Source: Streptomyces albireticuli (GTDB taxonomy: Bacteria; Actinomycetota; Actinomycetes; Streptomycetales; Streptomycetaceae). From it: DNA of 64,000 bases. Shown here in pieces: positions 41,592-50,378 of this stretch. The stretch covers positions 7,774,501 through 7,838,500 of the forward strand of contig NZ_CP021744.1 in assembly GCF_002192455.1 (NCBI RefSeq). The letters are read 5' to 3'. The position numbers and the translations under genes were made by a program. Within the stretch, counting starts at the first letter, position 1; each line of letters opens with the position of its first letter. Under the pieces are notes generated by a model. It was not told the origin of the DNA. It worked only from the letters and a program-made list of their open reading frames with translations, and searched no databases.

Positions 41592-42663
41592 GGCGCCCCG
41601 CCTCGATGGTCCGTTCCCCGGACGGCACCGGGCCGCCGCCGGGTTCCCCGGCCCGCTCGTCCCCGTCCGTTCCCGGTGCGTCCCGCGCCGGGTCCGCGGC
41701 GTCCGGAGCGCCCGCGGGGTCCGGCCCGTCCGTGTACCGGCGTCCGGTCAGGCGGAGAAAGACGGTCTCCAGACTGGGCTGCACCACCCGCAGGTTGACC
41801 AGCCGCCGTGCGGAGTCGCCCAGGGCCGACAGCACGTGAGGCACCGCCAGATGGGGCTGCTCGACGCGGACGCGCAGCACACCCGCCTCGTGGGCCACCG
41901 GCCAGGGGAGGCGCGGCGGAGGCGGGCCGCCGGAGAAGGTCAGCTCCACGGCGCTGTCCCCGTGGCGGTGCACCAGCTCCCGGAGCGTGCCGCGCGCGAT
42001 CATACGGCCGTGGTCCAGGATGGCCACGCTCGCGTCGAGGGCCTCGACCTCGGCGAGGTAGTGCGTGGAGTAGCAGACGGCCGTCCCCCCGGCGGCCAGC
42101 TCCCGGACGAACGCGATGAGCCGGGCCCGGGTCTCCACGTCCACGCCCGCGGTGGGCTCGTCGAGCAGGAGCAGCTTCGGCCGGTGCAGCAGGGCCATCG
42201 CCGTGTGCACGCGCCGCTGTTCACCGCCGGAGAGCCGGGCGACGCGGCGGTCGAGCAGGCCGGTCAGGCCCAGCGGTCCGGCCACCTCCGCGGTGCGCAG
42301 CCGGACGTCCCGGCCGCGCAGACCGGCCAGCTCCGCGAAGAACCGCAGGTTCTGCCGCACGGTCAGCGGCGGGTAGACCCCCAGTTCCTGGGGGGCCAGG
42401 CCCAGTTCGCGGCGGGCCCGGTGCGGGTCGCGGACGGGGGAGACGCCGCGTACCTCGATCTCCCCGGCGTCCGGTCGCAGAAGCCCCGCGACCAGGGACA
42501 TCAGGGTCGTCTTGCCCGCGCCGTTGTGTCCGAGCAGGCCCACGATCTCGCCCTCGGCGAGGTGCAGGGCGACATCCTCCAAGGCGGTCGTGCCGCCGTA
42601 GCGCTTGGTGACTCCGCGCAGGGCCAGCGCCGGCGCCCCGTGCGGTCCCCGGTCAGTCGGCAC
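41584..42663 (-). CDS. ABC transporter ATP-binding protein (DrrA-like)
   Basis: A 359-aa ATPase: Walker A GHNGAGKTTLMSLV, Q-loop APQELGVYPPLT, signature RLSGGEQRRV, Walker B LLLLDEPTAGVD and switch His in CYSTHYLAE. The extended C-terminus of about 100 residues ends in a disordered Asp/Pro/Gly-rich tail. It pairs with the overlapping permease. It overlaps the end of the 183-aa unknown protein by 11 bp, so the nucleotidyltransferase, unknown protein, ATPase and permease form one four-gene operon. Confidence 0.92.
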   Translation of the reverse strand: MPTDRGPHGAPALALRGVTKRYGGTTALEDVALHLAEGEIVGLLGHNGAGKTTLMSLVAGLLRPDAGEIEVRGVSPVRDPHRARRELGLAPQELGVYPPLTVRQNLRFFAELAGLRGRDVRLRTAEVAGPLGLTGLLDRRVARLSGGEQRRVHTAMALLHRPKLLLLDEPTAGVDVETRARLIAFVRELAAGGTAVCYSTHYLAEVEALDASVAILDHGRMIARGTLRELVHRHGDSAVELTFSGGPPPPRLPWPVAHEAGVLRVRVEQPHLAVPHVLSALGDSARRLVNLRVVQPSLETVFLRLTGRRYTDGPDPAGAPDAADPARDAPGTDGDERAGEPGGGPVPSGERTIEAGRHG

Positions 42664-43204
42664 GGCGCGTCCAGGCGTCCGGCAGCAGGTCGGGCAGGCC
42701 CACCCGCAGCAGCAGCGGCTGCCAGGTGCGGGCCAGCTTGAAGCCCTTCATCAGGCCGCTCCCGGACCGTACGTCGGGCAGCGGCTCGGCGTAGCCCAGG
42801 AGCGCCTCGGTGTCCCGCAGGTGGCCGCGCAGGCGCGCCAGCCACTCCTCGCCGCGCCCGCCCACGGCGTCCCGGCCCTCGGCGGCGAGGGCCAGCCCGG
42901 CCGCGACCTCCTCGGCCGGGACCCCGGCGAAGGGGTCGAAGCCGGCCTCGTCGCGCCCGTAGACCAGCTCGCCCTCGGTCCGCAGCCCGCGTACGGACAG
43001 GGAGAGCTGCACCAGGTCGTAGGCCATGAGGACCGCGACCTCGGTCTGCCCCGCGCCCACGGCGCCCTCGATGTCCTCCAGGCGGGCCCGGCAGCCGAGC
43101 AGCAGACGGGCCGCGCCGTGGGCGCGGAAGGCGAGCAGCCGCCGCAGGTCGGGCGGGGGCGCCGGGGCCTGGAGCGGTGTGGCGGGTGTGCTGGGGCGCG
43201 TCAC
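42653..43204 (-). CDS. unknown helical protein coupled to a nucleotidyltransferase
   Basis: A 183-aa protein with no recognised family. It is mostly helical (LRRLLAFRAHGAARLLLGCR; AVLMAYDLVQLSLSVRGL; EEWLARLRGHLRDTEALLGY). GTG 43204 overlaps the stop of the nucleotidyltransferase gene. The pairing of a small helical protein with a nucleotidyltransferase recalls HEPN/MNT-type pairs, but no HEPN RX4-6H motif is seen. It may be an accessory subunit of the nucleotidyltransferase. Confidence 0.5.
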   Translation of the reverse strand: MTRPSTPATPLQAPAPPPDLRRLLAFRAHGAARLLLGCRARLEDIEGAVGAGQTEVAVLMAYDLVQLSLSVRGLRTEGELVYGRDEAGFDPFAGVPAEEVAAGLALAAEGRDAVGGRGEEWLARLRGHLRDTEALLGYAEPLPDVRSGSGLMKGFKLARTWQPLLLRVGLPDLLPDAWTRRAD

Positions 43205-44244
43205 GCCGGCACCTCCGGGTCGGGGTGTGCGAGGCCGAGCCACACCATGTCGTGGACGAACAGGGTCAGCAGGTCGTCCGGAGGGAAGGCGCCGGCCGGG
43301 CCCGACCAGACGACCGCGCCGCTGTCCCCGGGCGGCAGGTCCCGGCGGGGGACCTCCAGAGCGCGCAGCTGCCAGCGGTCCACGACCGTACGGTCGTCCA
43401 GTACGGTCGCCCCGACGCCGGTGGACCAGCGCAGGACCGCGTGCAGGGGCGCCGCGGCACCGGTCAGGCGCTCTACGGCAGCGAGGTGGTGCGCGACGTG
43501 CTCGCGGGGCGCGAGCGGTGGCGCCAGCGCGTCGCGGAGCAGGGCCAGGCCCTCGGTGTCCCCGAGCGCCTTGAGCTTCTCGCCCACCCACTTCGCGGCG
43601 AAGTACAGCTCCCCGCCCACCGCGGCCCGCGCGTTGAGCGCGGCGACCACGGCCTCCCGGGCACGGACCGCCGCCGCCATGGGCCTGGCGTCGAGCAGCC
43701 AGCGCGCGGCCTGCGCGAGCCGGTGCGCCTCCACGGTCCACCACTGCTCCACCGCCTCCGCCAGCCACGGGCCGCGCAGCCGCGCGTGCCAGTCGTCCCA
43801 CGGCGGCGAGGCGGTCAGCGGCAGTCCGAGCGCCAGCCGGTTCGCGGTGTTCAGGGCACGGCGCCGGTGGTTCCAGGCGTCCTCGGTGACCGTGGCGAAC
43901 CGGGGCCACGCGCCGGCGGCCAGCTCGGCCGTGCTGTCGCGCACGGTGCTCGCCCGGCGGATGCCGACGTCGATCAGCGTGCCGTGTTCGTGGGACTGGA
44001 TGGGAAAGCGGGTGAGCCTGTCGTTCTCCACGAGGACGAGCAGGTCGAGATCGCTGCGGTGGTTGCCGAAACCGGCGAGCACCGACCCGGCGGCCACCGC
44101 GAGCGCCGGTGTCCCCATGCCCTGGTCGGCCTCCTTGAGCACCGCCTCCCTGCTGACTCCGCGCTGTTCCAGGAACGTATCGAGACGCTTCTCCAGGGTG
44201 CTGGAATCCGGGAACGCGCCGGCACTGGCTGACCTGGTCTCCAT
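43201..44244 (-). CDS. nucleotidyltransferase-domain protein
   Basis: A 347-aa protein with a Pol-beta/KNTase-type signature near residue 52 (AAGSVLAGFGNHRSDLDLLVLV), the GS...SDLD metal-binding pattern. The C-terminal 230 residues are helical (AVEQWWTVEAHRLAQAARWL; LYFAAKWVGEKLKALGD). Short sequence similarity to the other nucleotidyltransferase at 25744 is limited to the motif. The leading gene of the operon with the exporter, it could modify and inactivate the product (self-resistance) or be a biosynthetic adenylyltransferase. Confidence 0.65.
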   Translation of the reverse strand: METRSASAGAFPDSSTLEKRLDTFLEQRGVSREAVLKEADQGMGTPALAVAAGSVLAGFGNHRSDLDLLVLVENDRLTRFPIQSHEHGTLIDVGIRRASTVRDSTAELAAGAWPRFATVTEDAWNHRRRALNTANRLALGLPLTASPPWDDWHARLRGPWLAEAVEQWWTVEAHRLAQAARWLLDARPMAAAVRAREAVVAALNARAAVGGELYFAAKWVGEKLKALGDTEGLALLRDALAPPLAPREHVAHHLAAVERLTGAAAPLHAVLRWSTGVGATVLDDRTVVDRWQLRALEVPRRDLPPGDSGAVVWSGPAGAFPPDDLLTLFVHDMVWLGLAHPDPEVPA

Positions 44245-44531
44245 GCGGTCGGTGCACCTTTCGGACGCGGACGGCGACGGCGTTGGCGGGCTCTCCCCGG
44301 GGCCGCGCCGCGACGCTCTCCGGGCCCCTTCGATGCCGCTGCCCGGCCGAGCCTCTCAAGCGCCGCCGCCCGGGACCAACGAGCGTTCCGGCAGCCGGAA
44401 CGCGACTTCCCACCGAGGCGGCCGGGGGACTACAAGTTGACCGGACGCCCGTGACGACTCGTACGACCCGTGGCCCGGGAGCGGCCCGGGACCGGACCCG
44501 CCGGACGAGGACGAGGAGAGGACGGCCCCGC

Positions 44532-45806
44532 ATGGCCGCGACCGCAAGGCATGGGACCGCCCGCAGCGTGTTCGACGCGACCCGCAGACACTTCTCGTCC
44601 CAACTGGCCCTCGTCTACGGCATGAACGGCTCCGGCGCGATCGAGATGAGCGGCGAGGGCGCCCGCGTGCGGCTCTCCGACGGCCGCAGCGCCCTCGACT
44701 TCGGAAGCTACGCCGTGACCCTGCTCGGCCAGCGCCACCCCGCCGTCGTCGCCGCGGTACGCCGGGAGCTGGACACGATGCCGGTGTCCACCCGCGTCCT
44801 GGGCAACCGCGCGACCACCGATCTCGCGGGCGCGCTGACGGCCTGGACCGACCAGGGCCGGCTGACGAAGGTGTGGCTGGGACTCAACGGCTGCGACGCC
44901 GTCGAGGCGGCGCTCAAACTGGCCCGCCTGGCCACCGGCCGCACCCGCGTCCTCGCCGTCGAGGGCGCCTACCACGGCAAGTCGCTCGGCGCCCTCGCGG
45001 CGACCTGGAACGCGCGCTACCGGACTTCGCTCGAACCGCTGCTCGGCGGCGTCACCCACATACCGGCGGACGCGTCCGCGATACCCGGCGCCTTCGCGGC
45101 CGGCGACGTGGCCGCCGTCCTCGTCGAACCGGTGCAGGGCGAAGGCGGCGTACGGCCCCTGGAACCCGGTTTCCTGCGCGCGCTCGCGGACGCCGCGCAC
45201 CGGCACGGCGCCTTCCTGATCGCCGACGAGATCCAGACCGGACTGCGCAGATGCGGGCCCCGGACGGTCAGCGCCGACGCCGGGATACGGCCCGACGCGG
45301 TGCTGCTCGGCAAGGCCCTGGGCGGCGGTGTGCAGCCGGTCTCCGCCGTCGTGGCCACGCCCGAGCTGTACGCACCGCTGGACGCCGATCCGTTCGTGCA
45401 CACCACGACCTTCTCCGGACATCCGCTCGGCGCCGCCGCCGGCGTCGCCGCGCTCACGGCGGTCGAGGAACTCGCCCCGCGCGGCGAGCGGCTGGCGGAG
45501 CTGTTCGCCGCCGGCCTCGCCCGCCTCGCCCGGCGCCACCCCGCCCTGATCACGGAGGTACGCGGCCGGGGGCTGCTGTGGGGCCTGGAGTTCGCCACCC
45601 CCGCCGTGGCCGGCGACGTCCTGACCGAACTGGGGCGCAACGGCCTCGTGGTCTCCCCCTGCCTGGGGCGGCCGGAGGCGATCCGGCTCCTCCCGCCGCT
45701 GGTCGCCACCGACGAGGAGGCCGAGGAGGCGCTCGCCGTCCTGGACCTCGTCTGCGCCGCGGTGCCCGACGAATTCCGCCCCCCGGCCCCGGTGGCGACG
45801 CCATGA
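44532..45806 (+). CDS. class III (PLP-dependent) aminotransferase
   Basis: A 424-aa class III aminotransferase: ALDFGSYAVTLLGQRHPAVV, GLNGCDAVEAALKLAR (PLP phosphate site), VEGAYHGKSLGALA, LVEPVQGEGGVRPLE, ADEIQTGLRR with the PLP-binding Asp, and the Schiff-base Lys in LLGKALGGGVQP. It would install an amine on an aldehyde or ketone, in the manner of ornithine- or 4-aminobutyrate-type enzymes. ATG 44532 follows GAGGAGAGG at rather long spacing. It is divergent from the nucleotidyltransferase operon; the 287-bp gap between them has a TTGACC hexamer near 44437 but no clear -10. Confidence 0.9.
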   Translation: MAATARHGTARSVFDATRRHFSSQLALVYGMNGSGAIEMSGEGARVRLSDGRSALDFGSYAVTLLGQRHPAVVAAVRRELDTMPVSTRVLGNRATTDLAGALTAWTDQGRLTKVWLGLNGCDAVEAALKLARLATGRTRVLAVEGAYHGKSLGALAATWNARYRTSLEPLLGGVTHIPADASAIPGAFAAGDVAAVLVEPVQGEGGVRPLEPGFLRALADAAHRHGAFLIADEIQTGLRRCGPRTVSADAGIRPDAVLLGKALGGGVQPVSAVVATPELYAPLDADPFVHTTTFSGHPLGAAAGVAALTAVEELAPRGERLAELFAAGLARLARRHPALITEVRGRGLLWGLEFATPAVAGDVLTELGRNGLVVSPCLGRPEAIRLLPPLVATDEEAEEALAVLDLVCAAVPDEFRPPAPVATP

Positions 45807-45873
45807 GCCGGTCCTGGGCCACCCCGCCCGGTCCGGGAAGAGCACGGGACCGTACGCACAGAGGAGCCCCGCC

Positions 45874-46767
45874 GTGACGGACACCGGAACGCACGGGCAG
45901 CGCGACGTCCAGTACGGCTACCACCGGGGGCTGTTCCCCGCGCTGCACGACTGGGAGCGCACCGAGCGGTCCATCGTCGGGTTCACCGGCGAGGAGGGCC
46001 CCTCCGGCCTGCTCGGCCTCGACCAGATGGGCCACTTCGGCCCGCAGGGCTGCGACCTCGCCGCCGACGCCGTCGTCGCCGGGTACACCCCCGTCCCCGG
46101 CCGGTCCGCCGTGGACCTGTGCGAGCTGGGCAGCGGATTCGGCGGCGCGCTGCGGTACACGGTGGACCGGCTCACCGCCCGCGGCGTCGCCGTACGGCGC
46201 GCCCACGGCGTCGAGCTCGTCGCCGAGCACTGCGCGGTCAGCCGGCGCATCAGCCGCGCGCAGGGGCGCGAGGCGGTGACGGAGATCTGCGCCTCCGCCA
46301 CCGCCGTCCCGCTGCCCGACGCCGCGCTCGACGTCGTCCTGGTGACGGGGTCGATGCCGCACTTCCCCGAGCCCGGCGACGTCCTGCGCGAGGCCGGGCG
46401 GTTGCTGCGCCCCGGCGGACTGCTGGTCCTCACCGAGGAGGTCAGCCTGACGCCCGGCGGCCGGGAGCCGTCCGCCGCGTTCCGCGCGACCCATCCGCGG
46501 GACGTCTTCTTCACCACCGCCCTCGCCGACCGCCTGCGCCAGTTCGCCCGCGCGGGCTTCACGGACGTGGTGCGGCGCGACCTGACGGAGTGGGCCGCGG
46601 CGCTGCTCGCCGAGCGGCTCAAGGTCGTGCGGATCTTCCGCGGCAGCGTCGCCGGGATCTACGGGACCGAACCGGCCGACCTCATCCGGGACACCCTCAC
46701 GGCGGCCCGCGAGGAGTACCTGGCGGGGCGGTTGCTGCCCGCCCTGTTCTCGGCGCGGCGGAGCTGA
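45874..46767 (+). CDS. SAM-dependent methyltransferase
   Basis: A 297-aa class I methyltransferase. Motif I is AVDLCELGSGFGGALRY, the acidic residue after strand 2 is in GVELVAEH, and motif II/III regions read VLVTGSMPHFPEPGD and LRPGGLLVLTEEVSL. The arrangement resembles small-molecule methyltransferases of the UbiE/erythromycin type. GTG 45874 follows a GAGGAGC site. It is 67 bp downstream of the aminotransferase gene and probably cotranscribed; N-methylation of the new amine is possible. Confidence 0.83.
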   Translation: MTDTGTHGQRDVQYGYHRGLFPALHDWERTERSIVGFTGEEGPSGLLGLDQMGHFGPQGCDLAADAVVAGYTPVPGRSAVDLCELGSGFGGALRYTVDRLTARGVAVRRAHGVELVAEHCAVSRRISRAQGREAVTEICASATAVPLPDAALDVVLVTGSMPHFPEPGDVLREAGRLLRPGGLLVLTEEVSLTPGGREPSAAFRATHPRDVFFTTALADRLRQFARAGFTDVVRRDLTEWAAALLAERLKVVRIFRGSVAGIYGTEPADLIRDTLTAAREEYLAGRLLPALFSARRS

Positions 46768-46819
46768 CCGGGCGCCGCGGCGGCCGCCGCACCGGCACCC
46801 GGCCCGCGCCGCACGAGGA

Positions 46820-47542
46820 TCACTGGACGAGCACCGGCTCCGGGGTCCGCTGGAGGGCACGCGAGACGGCGGCGCACGCGGCACGCAGGTGCGAGGCGGC
46901 CTTGACCACGTGCAACCGGCTGTGCGGGCCGGCGACGGCCAGCGCTCCCACCGCCGTGTTCGACGCCGTCAGCACCGGCGCCGCGATGCCGACGGCCCCG
47001 GTCACGCTGCGGACGGCCACGAACCCCTGGTGCTGCGCCCGCGCGGCTTCCTCGTCCGTCACCCGCGCGCCCCGGGAGGGGAGGGTCGCGCACGCGCCGA
47101 AGGCGTGGAAGACCTTGGTCGCGGCCTGGGCCGAGGCCCGGGTCTCCTGCTCGGCGCCGGCGCCGTACGCGCGGCGTACCGCGTCGACCAGCGCGGCGTC
47201 GGGCCCGAGCGCGTCGGAAATAAAAACGAAAGTGCTTCCGCGTGTGAGGTGGTGCAGTTGTTCGGCGTAGGGAAAGGCCAGACAGCGGAGTTCGAGCTGC
47301 CGGGGAACGCGTGCGCCGATCATGAAAAGGGAGATGCCGAGCCGCAGTCCTTTCTCGCCTCGCTCCAGCATGCCTTCCATGAGGAGTTCCGTGATGATCC
47401 GGTGAGCGGTCGCTTTGGGCATGTCGGCCCGGCGGGCTATTTCGGAGAGCGGGAGCTCTGATTCGCCTGGCCGAAAGCAGCGCAGAATGCTCAGGCCGCG
47501 CGCGAGCATGGAGCGGGAGCGCTTCTGAACGGACAAGGGCAT
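46820..47542 (-). CDS. IclR-family transcriptional regulator
   Basis: A 240-aa protein: N-terminal winged helix-turn-helix (LARGLSILRCFRPGESELPL, then ARRADMPKATAHRIITELL) and an IclR effector domain (FGACATLPSRGARVT; VTGAVGIAAPVLTASNTAVGAL). ATG 47542 lies very close to GGAGG, so the TTG two codons later could be the true start. A stretch with AT-rich codons (GTT TTT ATT near 47220) differs from its surroundings. It converges on the methyltransferase and may regulate this region or the oxidoreductase genes beyond. Confidence 0.85.
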   Translation of the reverse strand: MPLSVQKRSRSMLARGLSILRCFRPGESELPLSEIARRADMPKATAHRIITELLMEGMLERGEKGLRLGISLFMIGARVPRQLELRCLAFPYAEQLHHLTRGSTFVFISDALGPDAALVDAVRRAYGAGAEQETRASAQAATKVFHAFGACATLPSRGARVTDEEAARAQHQGFVAVRSVTGAVGIAAPVLTASNTAVGALAVAGPHSRLHVVKAASHLRAACAAVSRALQRTPEPVLVQ

Positions 47543-48254
47543 TTCCTCCGAAGTCCGGGGGAGGGGCGGTGCGCGAGCGTGCGGCGTCGCCCCTCGGGCA
47601 GGCGTCAGCATCCACGGGGATCGCCCTGTTGACGTGCTGAGACGGAGCACTGCGGTCCGTGCGGGCCTCGGGAGCGGGCATGGCGCAGGAAAAACCGGAT
47701 CCGCGCCGGATCCCCCGTTCACCACCGGCGTGGTCGGATCCGGACGGCCAGACAGGAAGCCGGCGCTGCCAGAGCCTGGTAGCCGGAGGTTGTACAGAAA
47801 GAAAACTGTAGCAGTGCGGACATCGGATGAATGGATTTCAGCGCAGCGGTTTTGGTCATTCTGCGAGCGATCAATGGGAGGCCCGGGGGTGTTGGGAACC
47901 TCCGCCGCACGGCATTGCGCGGGCCGGACGCGGGAAAGGGATCATGTCCTGACCGGGCGCGGAGAATTGCCGGGGCAGTGTTCATGACCCAGGCGTCACG
48001 GGTCCGGTAGGGATAAGCCGTAAAGAGGCATGGGGATGATCTCGGCCTGGAGGCGACCCTACGGGAGCCGCCGGGGTCCGCAGGGCCTCCCTCGGCAGGG
48101 GTACGCCGAACCTGGCGTCTGCGTGAGTACGCACAGCACCGTGCTCCCGTGGACCACGGTGCGGCGCAGGTATCGGTGCGGCCACTCGGCCACGGCGGTG
48201 GCGACGGCGACGTCCCGGCCCCGCTCGGCCCGGCGCCCCGATTCCTCGGCGAGG
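47543..48254. other. 712-bp region without a supported gene
   Basis: This stretch lies between the IclR start and the end of the molybdo-flavoenzyme operon. Around 47790-47900 the base composition is clearly less GC-rich than its surroundings, which fits regulatory or non-coding DNA. Short reading frames exist on both strands but have no recognisable features. A minus-strand frame just past the oxidoreductase stop (about 48250-48065, DLAEESGRRAERGR) looks faintly coding but has no convincing start. Confidence 0.5.
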
Positions 48255-50378
48255 TCACGTACCCGGTGCCCCCGCGAGCAGGACGCGGTCCGGCCGGATG
48301 GGCAGGCTCCGGTGGCGTACGCCCGTGGCGTGCCAGACCGCGTTGGCGACGGCCGCCGCGGCGCCCACGATGCCGATCTCGCCGATGCCCTTGATCCCGA
48401 CCGGGTCGTCCGGGTCCGGATCCTCGATCCAGTCCGCCTCGACGTGCGGCACGTCGGCGTGCGTGGCGACGTGGTATCCCGCGAGGTCGGCGCCGTAGTG
48501 GCCGCCGGAGGCCGGGTCCCGGACGGCTTCCTCGTGCAGGGCCATGGAGATGCCCCAGACCATCCCGCCGACGAACTGGCCGCGGGCGGTGAGGGGGTTG
48601 ACGATCCGGCCCGGCGCGAAGACGCCGAGCATGCGCCGTACACGGACCTCGCCGGTGGTCACGTCCACGGCCACCTCGGCGAACTGCGCCCCGAAGGAGT
48701 GACGTTCCTTCCGCGCGAGGGCGCCGATGGCCTCGGTGGTGTCGGACCGTACCGTGACGCCCTCCGGCGGTACGGGGGTGCCCGGCGTGAGCCGCTCGCG
48801 CAGCTCGTCCGCCGCGGCCGTGACCGCCCACGCCCAGGAGCGGGTGCCCATCGAGCCTCCGGCGATCATCGCCGGCCCGAAGTCGCTGTCCCCGATCCGT
48901 ACCCGCACCCGGTCCGGCCGGGTCCCCAGCGCGTCGGCGGCCACCAGGGTGAGCGCGGTCCGCGCGCCGGTCCCGATGTCCGCCGCGGAGATCCGCACGG
49001 TGAAGGTGCCGTCCGCCTCCGCCGTCACGGCCGCGGTGGACGGCGCGGCCCCGGCGGGGAAGGAGGCCGCCGCCGTGCCGGTGCCGAGCAGCCAGCGCCC
49101 TTCGCGGCGCAGGCCGGGGCGGGGGTCGCGGTCCGCCCAGCCGAACCTCCGGGCGCCCTCGCGGAAGCAGGCGAGCAGGCCGCGGCCGCTGAAGGGGAGC
49201 CCGGACACCGGTCCCCGCTCGGGCTCGTTGCGCGCGCGCAGTTCGATCGGGTCGATGCCGCACTTCTCGGCGAGTTCGTCGAGCGCGGACTCCAGTGCGA
49301 ACGAGCCCGGTGCCTCGCCCGGGGCGCGCATCCACGTCGGCGTCGGCACGTCGAGCCGTACGACGCGGTTGGCCGTGTGATGGGCGGCCGCGTCGTACAT
49401 CACCCGCGCCACCGAGGCGCTCGGCTCGACGAACTCGAACACGGTGGAGGTGAGGCTCACGGAGCGGTGTTCCAGCGCGCGCAGCCGTCCGCCGGCGTCG
49501 GCGCCGAGCCTGATCCGCTGGACGGTGGGGCTGCGGTAGCCGGCGAGCGAGAACATCTGGCGGCGTGTCATGACGACCCGGACGGGCCGCCGGAGGGCGG
49601 TCGAGGCCATCACGGCGGCCACCTGGTGGGCGCGGATCCCCTTGCTCCCGAACCCGCCGCCGACGTGCTCGGACCGTACCCGCACCGACGCGGGGTCGAG
49701 GGAGAACAGCTTGGCGAGGTCGCCCGCGACCCAGGTGGCACCCTGGTTGGAGTCGACCACTTCGAGCCGGCCGTCCTCCCAGCGGGCGGTGGCCGCGTGC
49801 GGCTCCATCGGGTTGTGGTGCTCCTCGGGGGTGGTGTACTCCGCGTCCACGACGGCGTCGGACGCCGCGAGTTCGGCCTCCAGGTCGCCCTTCCCGGTCA
49901 CGGCCGGCACGTGGCCGTCCACGGGGTACGCGTCCGGGTGCTCGCCGGTGAACGCGATGTCGTGCGGTTCCTCCTCGTAGCACACGACGAGCGCTTCGGC
50001 GGCCTCCCTGGCCTGCTCGGGCGTCCCGGCGACGACCAGCGCCACCGGCCATCCCAGGTGCGGCACCCGGTCGTGCTGGAAGACGGCGCAGGTCGGGTCC
50101 GGCGGTACCCCCAGGAGGCCGATGTAGTCGGTGTCGAGCCGCGGGGCGTTCCCGTGGTGGAGGACGGTGAGGACTCCTGGCATCGCGAGGGCCCCGGCGG
50201 TCTCCACCGAGAGGATGCGGCCGCGCGCGATCGTGGACAGTGCCAGCCAGCCGTGCGCGAGGCCGGCGAACGGCACCTCGCCGGCGTAGCGGGCCGCCCC
50301 GGTGACCTTGTCGCGGCCTTCGACCCGGGTGTGCGCGGTGCCTACGGAGCTTTCGCGCGCCGTGGGGGCGGTGGTCAT
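48255..50378 (-). CDS. molybdenum-binding subunit of xanthine-dehydrogenase-family oxidoreductase (PaoC/YagR-like)
   Basis: A 707-aa large subunit. It begins with VGTAHTRVEGRDKVTGAARY, then HHNPMEPHAATARW, GGGFGSKGIRAHQ (molybdopterin-cytosine dinucleotide site), MRAPGEAPGSFALESALDELA, and GIKGIGEIGIVGAAAAVANA with the catalytic Glu. It oxidises aldehydes or N-heterocycles by hydroxylation. ATG 50378 overlaps the stop of the FAD subunit. The layout Fe-S, FAD, Mo matches E. coli paoABC more than three-domain xanthine dehydrogenases. Confidence 0.92.
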   Translation of the reverse strand: MTTAPTARESSVGTAHTRVEGRDKVTGAARYAGEVPFAGLAHGWLALSTIARGRILSVETAGALAMPGVLTVLHHGNAPRLDTDYIGLLGVPPDPTCAVFQHDRVPHLGWPVALVVAGTPEQAREAAEALVVCYEEEPHDIAFTGEHPDAYPVDGHVPAVTGKGDLEAELAASDAVVDAEYTTPEEHHNPMEPHAATARWEDGRLEVVDSNQGATWVAGDLAKLFSLDPASVRVRSEHVGGGFGSKGIRAHQVAAVMASTALRRPVRVVMTRRQMFSLAGYRSPTVQRIRLGADAGGRLRALEHRSVSLTSTVFEFVEPSASVARVMYDAAAHHTANRVVRLDVPTPTWMRAPGEAPGSFALESALDELAEKCGIDPIELRARNEPERGPVSGLPFSGRGLLACFREGARRFGWADRDPRPGLRREGRWLLGTGTAAASFPAGAAPSTAAVTAEADGTFTVRISAADIGTGARTALTLVAADALGTRPDRVRVRIGDSDFGPAMIAGGSMGTRSWAWAVTAAADELRERLTPGTPVPPEGVTVRSDTTEAIGALARKERHSFGAQFAEVAVDVTTGEVRVRRMLGVFAPGRIVNPLTARGQFVGGMVWGISMALHEEAVRDPASGGHYGADLAGYHVATHADVPHVEADWIEDPDPDDPVGIKGIGEIGIVGAAAAVANAVWHATGVRHRSLPIRPDRVLLAGAPGT

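Noticed and set aside
42653..44244. HEPN/MNT toxin-antitoxin pair
   Set aside because: The small partner lacks a visible RX4-6H motif, is longer than usual, and both genes are joined to an ABC exporter operon.
47634..47987. Short plus-strand reading frame between the IclR gene and the molybdo-flavoenzyme operon
   Set aside because: Composition and codon usage look non-coding and no domain is recognisable.
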